From an uncultured Clostridia bacterium (lineage in GTDB: Bacteria > Bacillota > Clostridia > Oscillospirales > Oscillospiraceae): 9,236 bases of DNA. The translations under genes were made by a program, and so were the position numbers. Below are positions 1 to 6,446 of the stretch, in pieces. The DNA lies in the NCBI GenBank assembly GCA_946405655.1, contig CAMJHX010000041.1, positions 1 through 9,236 of the forward strand, given 5' to 3'. The notes below the pieces were generated by a model. The model was not told where the DNA came from and did not search any database. It saw nothing but the letters and a program-made list of their open reading frames with translations. How positions within the stretch are numbered: position 1 is the stretch's first letter; each line of letters opens with the position of its first letter.

Positions 1-689
1 TCCCCGTGTCGAACGTGCCGACCTACGGCACGGCGGCGGTCGGGCAGTTTGCCATCGCGCTGCTGCTGGAGATCTGCCACCACGTCGCCCACCACTCCGA
101 CGCGGTGCACGCGGGGCACTGGGAGCAGAACCCGGACTGGTGCTTCTGGGACTATCCGCTCATCGAGCTTGCGGGCAAGACGATGGGCATCATCGGATTC
201 GGGCGGATCGGGCAGACGACGGGGCGCATCGCGAAGGCGATGGGCATGACCGTGCTCGCCTCCGGCAGCCGCCCCACGGACGCGGGGCGGGAGATCGCGG
301 AATATGTGGACCGGGACACGCTCTTCCGGCGAAGCGACGTCGTAGTGCTGCACTGTCCGCTCTTTCCCGAGACGGCGGGCATGATCAACCGCGAGAGCAT
401 CGCAAAGATGAAGCCGGACGTGATCCTCATCAACAACAGCCGCGGCGGACTGATCGTGGAGCAGGATCTCGCGGATGCGCTGAATAGCGGTCGGGTCTAT
501 GCCGCCGGACTGGACGTGGTGTCCACCGAGCCGATCCGCGCGGACAATCCGCTGCTCGGCGCGAAAAACTGCTTCATCACGCCGCACATCAGCTGGGCGC
601 CGAAGGAGGCGCGCGAGCGCATCCTCGACTGCACGGCGCAGAACCTGCGCTCGTTCCTCGCGGGCGAGCCTCAGAACGTTGTGAACTGA
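1..689 (+). CDS. D-2-hydroxyacid dehydrogenase, C-terminal part (5' end outside window)
   Basis: NAD(P)H-dependent oxidoreductase of the D-isomer-specific 2-hydroxyacid dehydrogenase family, which interconverts 2-keto acids and D-2-hydroxy acids in the cytosol. Counting from the GTG at 6, the Rossmann motif GFGRIGQ is at residues 64-70, and the family's catalytic triad is visible as Arg146 (in NNSRGGLIVE), Glu175 (in VVSTEPI) and His194 (in ITPHISWAP). The GTG at 6 is almost certainly an internal valine: the frame is open to the window edge, and the first residues (SNVPTYGT) match the stretch of the family that precedes the NAD domain. About 90-100 N-terminal residues are therefore missing. 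The segment CFWDYPLIELAGKT before the Rossmann motif is typical of members annotated as glycerate or hydroxypyruvate reductases, but the substrate cannot be fixed from sequence. The lipoprotein gene follows after 20 bp, so cotranscription is likely. Confidence 0.93.
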   Translation, partial: PVSNVPTYGTAAVGQFAIALLLEICHHVAHHSDAVHAGHWEQNPDWCFWDYPLIELAGKTMGIIGFGRIGQTTGRIAKAMGMTVLASGSRPTDAGREIAEYVDRDTLFRRSDVVVLHCPLFPETAGMINRESIAKMKPDVILINNSRGGLIVEQDLADALNSGRVYAAGLDVVSTEPIRADNPLLGAKNCFITPHISWAPKEARERILDCTAQNLRSFLAGEPQNVVN

Positions 690-709
690 CCGGGAGGGAC
701 GAAAACACC

Positions 710-1573
710 TTGCTTCGATATACCATGATTCTTTTTGCCCTGCTTGCCGCGCTGATGCTCTCCGCCTGCGGCGCGGGGAAATCAGGCACCGCAGTGTATG
801 AGCCGGCTTCGGTGCACGCGGTGAACGGCCGGCAGGGCATCTGCGTGGAGGGCGACTGTTACTGGGTCAGCGGCTCGACCACGCTGACGAAATATGACCG
901 GGACTGGAACGTCATCGCCGAGAACACGGATCCCTTCAAGGGCTATGACCTCGAGGTCAACCACATCGGCGACATCGACGTATACAACAACGAGCTCTAT
1001 CTCGGCGTGGAACACTTCCTGGACGGCGTGGGGAAGAACATTCAGGTCGCGGTCTATGACGGCGACACGCTGGAGTTAAAACGGGTGTTCCCCTTCCGCG
1101 CGGACACCGGGCAGCTGGAGTGCAGCGGCATCGCGGTGGACCCCGATTCCGGAACGGTCTGGATGTCCTCGTGGATCGACGACGAGTCCAGCAATTTCCT
1201 GTATATGTATGACCTCGAAACCGGCGATTACAAGGGCAGGCTGGAAATGGACCCCGCCCCGAAATGGCTGCAGGGCGTGGCGTATTACGACGGGAGCCTC
1301 TACGTGACGGCGGACGACGGCGACGCGGACGAGGACGCGCCGGATCACATGTACCGCGTCGACGCCGAGACCGGCGCCGTGACGCTCGAAAAGACGTTCG
1401 ACGATGTGACCCGGCAGGGCGAGATCGAGGGTCTGTCCTTCGACAAAACGCGCGGGGAGTTTCTCCTGCTCTACAACCGCGGCGCGCGGATCATCGCCGG
1501 GATGCCGAGCGGGTTCTACGACGGCTACGACGAGGAGATCCACGAGGTGTTTGTCTATCAGATCCGAAAATGA
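710..1573 (+). CDS. Putative lipoprotein, beta-propeller-like
   Basis: 287-aa predicted lipoprotein of unknown function. The N-terminus is a short basic start, a hydrophobic stretch (residues 6-17) and the lipobox LSAC with the acylated cysteine at 20, so it should sit on the outer face of the membrane. The rest contains recurring strand patterns of the kind found in propeller proteins: 'GDIDVYNNELYLGV' (87-100), 'SGIAVDPDSGTVWMSS' (139-154), 'LQGVAYYDGSLYVTADD' (187-203) and 'EIEGLSFDKTRGEFLLLY' (238-255). No catalytic signature is evident; ligand binding or sensing is only a guess. I chose the TTG at 710 because GGGAGGGA (692-699) lies about 12 nt upstream. The ATG at 725 would still give a full lipobox but is about 26 nt from that site. 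It follows the dehydrogenase by 20 bp and probably shares its transcript. No hairpin terminator is seen after its TGA. Confidence 0.8.
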   Translation: MLRYTMILFALLAALMLSACGAGKSGTAVYEPASVHAVNGRQGICVEGDCYWVSGSTTLTKYDRDWNVIAENTDPFKGYDLEVNHIGDIDVYNNELYLGVEHFLDGVGKNIQVAVYDGDTLELKRVFPFRADTGQLECSGIAVDPDSGTVWMSSWIDDESSNFLYMYDLETGDYKGRLEMDPAPKWLQGVAYYDGSLYVTADDGDADEDAPDHMYRVDAETGAVTLEKTFDDVTRQGEIEGLSFDKTRGEFLLLYNRGARIIAGMPSGFYDGYDEEIHEVFVYQIRK

Positions 1574-1586
1574 ACCGCGTTTTCCG

Positions 1587-1615
1587 TTGACGCTCGGCGC
1601 AAAAACTGGTATGTT
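1587..1615 (+). promoter_or_regulatory. Probable sigma-A promoter with extended -10 for the CotH-like gene
   Basis: TTGACG (1587-1592), a 17-nt spacer, then TATGTT (1610-1615) preceded by TGG (1607-1609), which gives an extended -10 'TGn' element. The predicted transcription start is about 1622, leaving a leader of about 30 nt before the ATG at 1653. It suggests the CotH-like gene can be transcribed independently of the lipoprotein gene, whose stop codon is 13 bp upstream of the -35 element. The -10 hexamer matches consensus at 4 of 6 positions. Confidence 0.55.
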
Positions 1616-1635
1616 ATTGTCAACCAAACTTTCTC

Positions 1636-1642
1636 AAAGGAG
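1636..1642 (+). promoter_or_regulatory. Ribosome binding site fixing the CotH-like start
   Basis: AAAGGAG lies 10 nt upstream of the ATG at 1653. It decides against the in-frame upstream start at 1551, which would overlap the end of the lipoprotein gene and bury the signal peptide. An ATG at 1648 is out of frame and meets a stop two codons later. Confidence 0.8.
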
Positions 1643-1652
1643 CTGCGATGAT

Positions 1653-4286
1653 ATGAAGCATCGTTGGAACGGAAAAGGGTCCGCGGCGCTGCTGGTTTTG
1701 TGCCTGCTGCTGATCGCGGCGATCTGTCTGCCGGGCAATGCCGCGGCCGCAAAGACCGCGCCGGCGGTCGATAACGGCATCCCCGTCGTGTATCTGAACA
1801 TCGACGAATCGCGCGGCACGATCGAGGACATGATCCAGAGCGGCGACCACAGCGTCTACTGCTACGGCAAGCTCAGCATCGACGTGCCGGAGGGCTTTCA
1901 CTACTCCGACTTTCCCGACCTCGCCTGCGCGAGCGTTTCGGATCTCGAGATGAGCATCCGCGGGCGCGGCAACTCCACCTGGCGCGAGCCGAAAAAGCCC
2001 TTCAAGATCAAGCTCGACAAGAAGGCGGATCTCTTCGGCCTCGGCAAGAACAAGCACTGGGTGCTCGTGGCCAACGCCATGGACGAGACGCTTTTGCGCG
2101 ACCGCATCACCGCCTGGCTCGGCGACGAGATGGGCTTTCCCTTCACGCCGCGCGGCGTGCCGGTGGACGTGGTGATGGTGGGCGAGCACTTCGGCGAGCA
2201 GTATCTCGGCAGCTACTATCTCAGCGAGAACGTGCGTGTGGATGATAACCGCGTCGACATCGCGGAGCTGAAGGCGGACGATACCGACCCCTCCGTCATC
2301 ACCGGCGGCTATCTGCTCCAGAACGGCGTGCAGGTGCGCATCGGCTCGCCCGACGTGTTCTTCACCACCCGCGGCGCCAACTGGGCGACGAACACCCCCT
2401 CCTTTGACACCGAGGAGGTCGGCGGTCTGCTGCGCGGCACGGAGGAGGGCGAGGACGCCTTCGCCGGCACCGAGCTCGGCGACGCCTACAAGAACCGCGC
2501 GCAGCAGGAATACATCCAAAGCACCGTGCAGCATTTCGAGGACGTGCTGTTCGAGCAGGGCACGGCCTACCGCGAGCTGATGGACGTGGAGAACGCCGCG
2601 AAATACTGGCTCGTGAACGAATTTTCCCGCAATTCCGACGCCTTCGCCACCGGCAGCACCTATCTCTACAAGGACCGCGACGGCGAGAGCGGCGTGAGCA
2701 AGTTCTTCTGGGGCCCGCTGTGGGACTTCGACTTTGCCTGGAACCGCACCAGCTACACGCAGGGCTGGGAATACGGCCATCTCTGGAACAAGCCCATGCT
2801 CTATGACACCGGCGAGGGCGGCTTCGTGCAGGAGGTGCACAAGCAGTGGCCCGCGATGCGCGATGCGCTTCAGCGCCTGATCGCCGACGGCGGCGTCATC
2901 GACCGGTACTATCAGGAGACGAAGGCCTCCGCCGTGCAGGACTATCTGCTGCGGCATCCCGACCAGACGAGCTACGACTATCTCAAGCAGGTCGAGGGTC
3001 TGAAAACGTGGATCCGCGACCGGATCGCGTGGGTGGACGAGCACCTGAACGAGATCGACACCATGATCCACAAGGTGACCTTCATGGTCGACGGCGAGGT
3101 CTGGCGCACGGACTTCCGGCCCGCGAGCGAGCCCTTCAACAGCAGAGAGGCGCACCCCGAACCCGCGGACCGCACGTTCGTGGCGTGGCTGGATGAGGAC
3201 GGAAACGAGATCGAGTCCGACGTCGTCATCACGGCCGACCGCGTGTTCACCGCCAAGTTTGTAAACGACAGCGAGATCACCCACGGCAAGACGATCGCCT
3301 TCGTCAAGGACAGCGACGTGATCCGCTTCAACAGCTTCTTCCACCCGCCCTATCAGATTCAGTATGAGGTGCTCCCCACCGACGCGGACAACAAGAACGT
3401 CGTCTGGACCTCCTCCGATCCGTCGATCGCCACCGTGGACGAGACGGGCCGCGTGATCTACACCGGCGTCGGCGAGGTCACGCTGACGGCGAAGCTGAAA
3501 TACGGCGAGACCAAGACCTTCACGCTGCGCATCACGGAGGACGACGCGCCCGACGCGCGGTCGATCCGCCCGGAGCAGAGCGTGATCGAGCTGCTCGTGG
3601 GCGAGCAGGCTCCCTGCCCGATCATCACGGACCCCAACCCCGCCAAAATCTCCGGCTATACCTATGAGACAGACCGGCCCGACATCGTGAACATCGGCGA
3701 AGTCGGCGTGCTGACGGGTCTCGCCCCCGGCGAGGCGAAGGTGCGCATCGCAGTCGATTCCTATGACGAAAACGGCGAGCACGTCGTGCTCGAGACCGAG
3801 GTGACCGTGATCGTCTCCGAAAAGCAGCCCGACCCCGCCGCCTATACGCTCACGCCGGACGGCGCGCTCTCCTGGGCGAAGGCGAGCAAGGTCGATCTCA
3901 CGCTCACGGTCTCGCGCAGCGTGACGGACGAGAACTGGTTCGATCACTTCACCGGCGTGAAGCTCGACGGGAAGCTCCTCGAGAAGGACACGGACTACAC
4001 CATCGACGCGGAGAAGAAGAACGTGGTGCTCAAGGCGGCGGCGCTGCAGAAGCTGAACGTCGGCAAGCACACGCTCGAGGTGCTCTTTGACGACGGACAG
4101 GTCACGACGGAGCTCACGATCCTCTCCGCCGGATCGGGCACAGCGACCACCACCACGACCAGGACGACCAAAACCAACCGCAGCGCCCGCACCGGCGACG
4201 AGCGGAGCATGACGCTCTGGATCACCCTCCTCGCAGCCGGCCTCGGCGCCTTCGGATACGCGTGGTTCAGACTGCGCAGGGAATAA
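1653..4286 (+). CDS. Secreted, surface-anchored CotH-kinase family protein with Ig-like modules
   Basis: 877-aa exported protein. A signal peptide (1 to about 33, cleavage near AAAA/KTAP) precedes a CotH kinase domain (about 45-465) showing family landmarks: RGRGNSTW (103-110), PFKIKLD (116-122), KHWVLVANAMDETLLRD (134-150), YLGSYYLSENVRV (184-196), and the Asp-rich WGPLWDFDFAWN (353-364), whose D358 and D360 are likely metal or active-site residues. CotH proteins are atypical kinases, best known from spore coats. Next come an InlB/Flg_new-like repeat (about 473-537, with TFVAWLDEDGNEI), two Big2-like Ig modules (about 543-627 with VVWTSSDPSIATVDETG, and about 636-722), an X2-like Ig module (about 728-825) and a Thr-rich linker (826-842). 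The C-terminus is an anchor: ARTGDE (845-850), a hydrophobic segment (854-871) and the basic tail RLRRE. The Ig modules and anchor point to a vegetative cell-surface role rather than an inner spore-coat role. The substrate is unknown. Confidence 0.9.
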   Translation: MKHRWNGKGSAALLVLCLLLIAAICLPGNAAAAKTAPAVDNGIPVVYLNIDESRGTIEDMIQSGDHSVYCYGKLSIDVPEGFHYSDFPDLACASVSDLEMSIRGRGNSTWREPKKPFKIKLDKKADLFGLGKNKHWVLVANAMDETLLRDRITAWLGDEMGFPFTPRGVPVDVVMVGEHFGEQYLGSYYLSENVRVDDNRVDIAELKADDTDPSVITGGYLLQNGVQVRIGSPDVFFTTRGANWATNTPSFDTEEVGGLLRGTEEGEDAFAGTELGDAYKNRAQQEYIQSTVQHFEDVLFEQGTAYRELMDVENAAKYWLVNEFSRNSDAFATGSTYLYKDRDGESGVSKFFWGPLWDFDFAWNRTSYTQGWEYGHLWNKPMLYDTGEGGFVQEVHKQWPAMRDALQRLIADGGVIDRYYQETKASAVQDYLLRHPDQTSYDYLKQVEGLKTWIRDRIAWVDEHLNEIDTMIHKVTFMVDGEVWRTDFRPASEPFNSREAHPEPADRTFVAWLDEDGNEIESDVVITADRVFTAKFVNDSEITHGKTIAFVKDSDVIRFNSFFHPPYQIQYEVLPTDADNKNVVWTSSDPSIATVDETGRVIYTGVGEVTLTAKLKYGETKTFTLRITEDDAPDARSIRPEQSVIELLVGEQAPCPIITDPNPAKISGYTYETDRPDIVNIGEVGVLTGLAPGEAKVRIAVDSYDENGEHVVLETEVTVIVSEKQPDPAAYTLTPDGALSWAKASKVDLTLTVSRSVTDENWFDHFTGVKLDGKLLEKDTDYTIDAEKKNVVLKAAALQKLNVGKHTLEVLFDDGQVTTELTILSAGSGTATTTTTRTTKTNRSARTGDERSMTLWITLLAAGLGAFGYAWFRLRRE

Positions 4287-4291
4287 AACAC

Positions 4292-4329
4292 AAAAAGAGA
4301 CACAGCGCATCGGCGCTGTGTCTTTTTTT
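4292..4329. terminator. Rho-independent terminator, probably bidirectional
   Basis: Perfect 10-bp stem GACACAGCGC / GCGCTGTGTC (4299-4308 with 4313-4322) and tetraloop ATCG, followed on the + strand by TTTTTTT (4323-4329). The bases before the 5' arm are AAAAAGA, so the minus-strand transcript also ends in a T-rich tract (TCTTTTT). It closes the CotH-like gene 5 bp after its stop codon, and could also end a short minus-strand transcript coming from 4439. Confidence 0.93.
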
Positions 4330-4439
4330 GCGCTCACAGGAACGCGAGCAGCAGGTTTGCGATGTCGATTAACTGCTGATACTGCTCCGATCCGGTCTCA
4401 TCCGCGAGCGCTTCCCGAAGATCAAACCCTTTCCGATGT
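4292..4439 (-). ncRNA. Candidate small RNA, about 148 nt, between minus-strand promoter and shared terminator
   Basis: A near-consensus minus-strand promoter (4446-4474) would start RNA at about 4439, and the hairpin at 4299-4322 followed by TCTTTTT would end it at about 4292. No known RNA family was recognised. The transcript would contain most of the 37-codon frame at 4334-4447 but not its ATG, because the -10 element overlaps that ATG. It may therefore be a non-coding RNA, a transcript of a decayed gene, or a chance pairing of signals. It is divergent from the TIR/RyR operon. Confidence 0.28.
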
Positions 4440-4447
4440 TTTTTCAT
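4334..4447 (-). CDS. Small hypothetical ORF or gene remnant, 37 aa
   Basis: Minus-strand frame starting MKKHRKGFDL, with an acidic middle and a hydrophobic end (IDIANLLLAFL) before a TGA. Third codon positions are GC-rich, as in the neighbouring genes, which hints at real or former coding sequence. Against it: there is no Shine-Dalgarno sequence before the ATG at 4447, and none before the in-frame ATG 18 codons further upstream, which would give 55 aa. The likely minus-strand -10 element TAAAAT also overlaps the ATG at 4447. No family is recognised. It could be a real small protein, the tail of a decayed gene, or noise. Confidence 0.25.
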   Translation of the reverse strand: MKKHRKGFDLREALADETGSEQYQQLIDIANLLLAFL

Positions 4448-4474
4448 TTTAGCAAACGACGGTTTGCCCGTCAA
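4446..4474 (-). promoter_or_regulatory. Possible minus-strand sigma-A promoter
   Basis: On the minus strand, TTGACG (4474 down to 4469), a 17-nt spacer and TAAAAT (4451 down to 4446). Each hexamer matches consensus at 5 of 6 positions and the spacing is ideal. The predicted start is about 4439. Its -35 box is 11 bp from the -35 box of the divergent + strand promoter, so the two could compete for polymerase or share a regulator. Confidence 0.4.
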
Positions 4475-4485
4475 TCCGACTGCTG

Positions 4486-4514
4486 TTGACACGAAATTCA
4501 TTCATTATTATAAT
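4486..4514 (+). promoter_or_regulatory. Perfect-consensus sigma-A promoter of the RyR-TIR-Nudix operon
   Basis: TTGACA (4486-4491), exactly 17 nt, then TATAAT (4509-4514): all 12 consensus bases at optimal spacing, in a local AT-rich patch that contrasts with the GC-rich surroundings. The transcription start should be near 4521, giving a leader of about 40 nt with GGAGG at 4546-4550 before the ATG at 4561. Such a promoter implies steady housekeeping transcription unless repressed. A weak dyad overlapping the -10 element (ATTCA at 4500-4504 and TGAAT at 4516-4520) is the only possible operator seen. Confidence 0.9.
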
Positions 4515-4560
4515 TTGAATCATCATCTGACCGATCCCTGTCTCTGGAGGAATTTACACT

Positions 4561-6429
4561 ATGATCAGCATTCCGGTTGTTCTTCTCTCCCTCGTTCTGT
4601 TTCTCGCAATGGTTTTGAACCTGACGCTCAAGCCGGAGTTTTCCGTGCAGCTCACGAAATGGTGCATCCTGTTTGCGATCGCGGCCGGCATTCTGTTTTA
4701 CGGCGTCGGCTACTCGCAGGCGGGCGGCGACTGGTTCTCCACCGTGATCCGCACCGTGATCTCCGTCATCGGCATGTTCCTGGGCAAGCAGGACGCTTCC
4801 GGGCTGAGCGGAACGACGATGCTTGCCTCCACCTTCGGCGTGGATCTCTTCTGGCTGAGCCATCTGGCGGCGTTTTACGCGACGGCGAGCGCCTGCATGA
4901 TCACCATCGGCTCCGAGCTGCTGCGCAAGCTGCGGCTGCTGCTCTCCTCCAGGGGGGATCTCGCCATCATCTACGGGATCAACGAGGACAGCAGAGCCAT
5001 CGGCAGCGCCTGCGCCTCCGGAAAGCACGCCGCGGTGCTCTTTGCCGCGGAATCCGCCGATCCCGGCATCGTGCGCGAGATCAACAGCGCCGGCATGGCG
5101 GTCATCACCGCCGCCTCGCCGGAGGACACGGTCGAGCGGATCCTCCGGGGCGTGCGGCTGAAGAAGCGGAGCATTTCCGTTTTTGCGATGGATCAGCAGA
5201 AGGAGAAGGATCTCTCGTTCGCGCGCTGTCTGATGCGCGCGCTGGAGCAGAAATCGATCCGCCCGGAAAGGACGAGCCTCACGCTCGAGGGCGACGAGGA
5301 GATGCTCAGCAGCATGTTTCTCGTTTCAAACGATCACTATGGCTACGGCTATGTGCACGCTTATGACGAACAGATCGTCACCGCGCGCAATATGATCCGG
5401 CTTTGCCCTCCGTGGGAGGCGCTCTCCTTCTCCGCGGAAGGCCGCGCGCTCGAGGATTATGACTGCGCCGTCATCGGCTTCGGCAGGCACGGCCAGGCCG
5501 CGCTCATGGAGCTGATCCGAAACGGCCAGTTCGTCGGCTCCGTGTTCCACGCGGCGGTGTTCGCGCCGGATTATCAGCGGCAGCTCGGCAAGATCTCCAC
5601 GCTCATGCCGGGCGTGCTGGAGAACTACGACGTTCAGTTTTTCGCCTCCGACGCCCGCAGCGTCGCGTTCTATGATCATCTCAGGCAGAGAAAGGCGCTG
5701 AAGCTGATCGCCGTGTGCACCGGAAACGACGCTCTGAACCGCGAGATCGCAGACGACGTCTCCCTCTTTCTCTCGCGGCAGGGCAGGCAGGTCCCCATCC
5801 TTCTGTGCGGTAAAAACGCGGTGCGCTTCCAGCGCCTGCCCGGAGGCGAAGCGGCGCAGCGCAGCGCCGTTTCCGCGCTGCCGATCTCAGTGGAGGCCAT
5901 AGACCGAAGCGCGATCCTGCTCAACGCATACTATGACACAAAGCATTCGGGCTCGGCGTGGGAAAAATGGGTTTCCTGCAGCACGTTCGACAAGCTGTCC
6001 TCCCGCGCGGCCGCCGATTTTCTCCCCGCGTTCATCGCAGCGTCTCACACCACGCGGGAGGAGATCCTGCGCGGGGACTGGCGTCCCTCTCCGGCGCTGC
6101 TGGACAGCCTCGCCGAGTCTGAGCATCTGCGCTGGTGCGCCTTCCATTACACGAACGGGTATCAGCCGATGTCCGAGGCGGAATTTGAGGCGAACGCGAA
6201 GGAATACGCGCGCTGCAGAGCCGCCGGCGTCGAATGCCCGATCCGGGTCTCCAAAAACCCGGTCGCGCGCACGCACGCCTGCCTGATTCCCTGGGACAGG
6301 CTGGACGCGCTGTCGCAGCGGGAAAGCGCGCTGACCGGAGAAGCGGTCGACTACAAGCAGAATGACATCAACAATGTGCTCGCGCTGCCGGTCATCCTTC
6401 GCGCAGAGGACACCGAGCCGCTCCGATAA
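4561..6429 (+). CDS. Membrane protein with TrkA-N-like Rossmann domains and C-terminal RyR-like domain
   Basis: 622-aa inner-membrane protein, first gene of the operon. Hydrophobic segments lie at about 3-22, 33-52 and 97-118, with a shorter one at 60-75 that could be a re-entrant or pore-type helix. No potassium-filter signature (TVGYG-like) is present. The cytosolic part has a first Rossmann-like unit (about 133-280) whose glycine motif is degraded (IIYGINEDSRAIG). A second (about 300-440) has an intact nucleotide-binding motif, VIGFGRHG (304-311). The C-terminal part matches the RyR domain pattern: SLAESEHLRWCAFHYTNGY (516-534) and, after a roughly 35-residue insertion, THACLIPWDRLDALSQRES (571-589). 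The order membrane, TrkA-N-like, RyR is known from bacterial relatives of TrkA/Castor-type channel regulators. RyR domains have been proposed to bind nucleotide-derived ligands. Its likely role is a membrane effector or sensor; channel activity is inferred. The start has GGAGG 10 nt upstream. The TIR gene begins 17 bp after the stop. Confidence 0.85.
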   Translation: MISIPVVLLSLVLFLAMVLNLTLKPEFSVQLTKWCILFAIAAGILFYGVGYSQAGGDWFSTVIRTVISVIGMFLGKQDASGLSGTTMLASTFGVDLFWLSHLAAFYATASACMITIGSELLRKLRLLLSSRGDLAIIYGINEDSRAIGSACASGKHAAVLFAAESADPGIVREINSAGMAVITAASPEDTVERILRGVRLKKRSISVFAMDQQKEKDLSFARCLMRALEQKSIRPERTSLTLEGDEEMLSSMFLVSNDHYGYGYVHAYDEQIVTARNMIRLCPPWEALSFSAEGRALEDYDCAVIGFGRHGQAALMELIRNGQFVGSVFHAAVFAPDYQRQLGKISTLMPGVLENYDVQFFASDARSVAFYDHLRQRKALKLIAVCTGNDALNREIADDVSLFLSRQGRQVPILLCGKNAVRFQRLPGGEAAQRSAVSALPISVEAIDRSAILLNAYYDTKHSGSAWEKWVSCSTFDKLSSRAAADFLPAFIAASHTTREEILRGDWRPSPALLDSLAESEHLRWCAFHYTNGYQPMSEAEFEANAKEYARCRAAGVECPIRVSKNPVARTHACLIPWDRLDALSQRESALTGEAVDYKQNDINNVLALPVILRAEDTEPLR

Positions 6430-6446
6430 GGGGGAAAGCAGACAGG

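Noticed and set aside
6..8. GTG as a true start of the dehydrogenase
   Set aside because: The frame is open to the window edge and the family needs about 90-100 more N-terminal residues. The following SNVPTYGT is an internal conserved stretch.
1551..1652. Upstream extension of the CotH-like gene to an earlier start
   Set aside because: It would overlap the lipoprotein gene and place 34 residues before the signal peptide. AAAGGAG at 1636-1642 points to the ATG at 1653.
1620..4337. 905-codon open frame on the minus strand opposite the CotH-like gene
   Set aside because: Its product is a low-complexity run of Arg, Val, Ala, Asp and His typical of the antisense of GC-rich codons. The + strand has a signal peptide, recognised domains, a ribosome site and a terminator at its end.
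4464..5366. 300-codon + strand frame overlapping the promoter and the start of the membrane protein gene
   Set aside because: It reads through the promoter and leader, its product is Arg- and His-rich without domains, and it is out of frame with the clear membrane and RyR protein.
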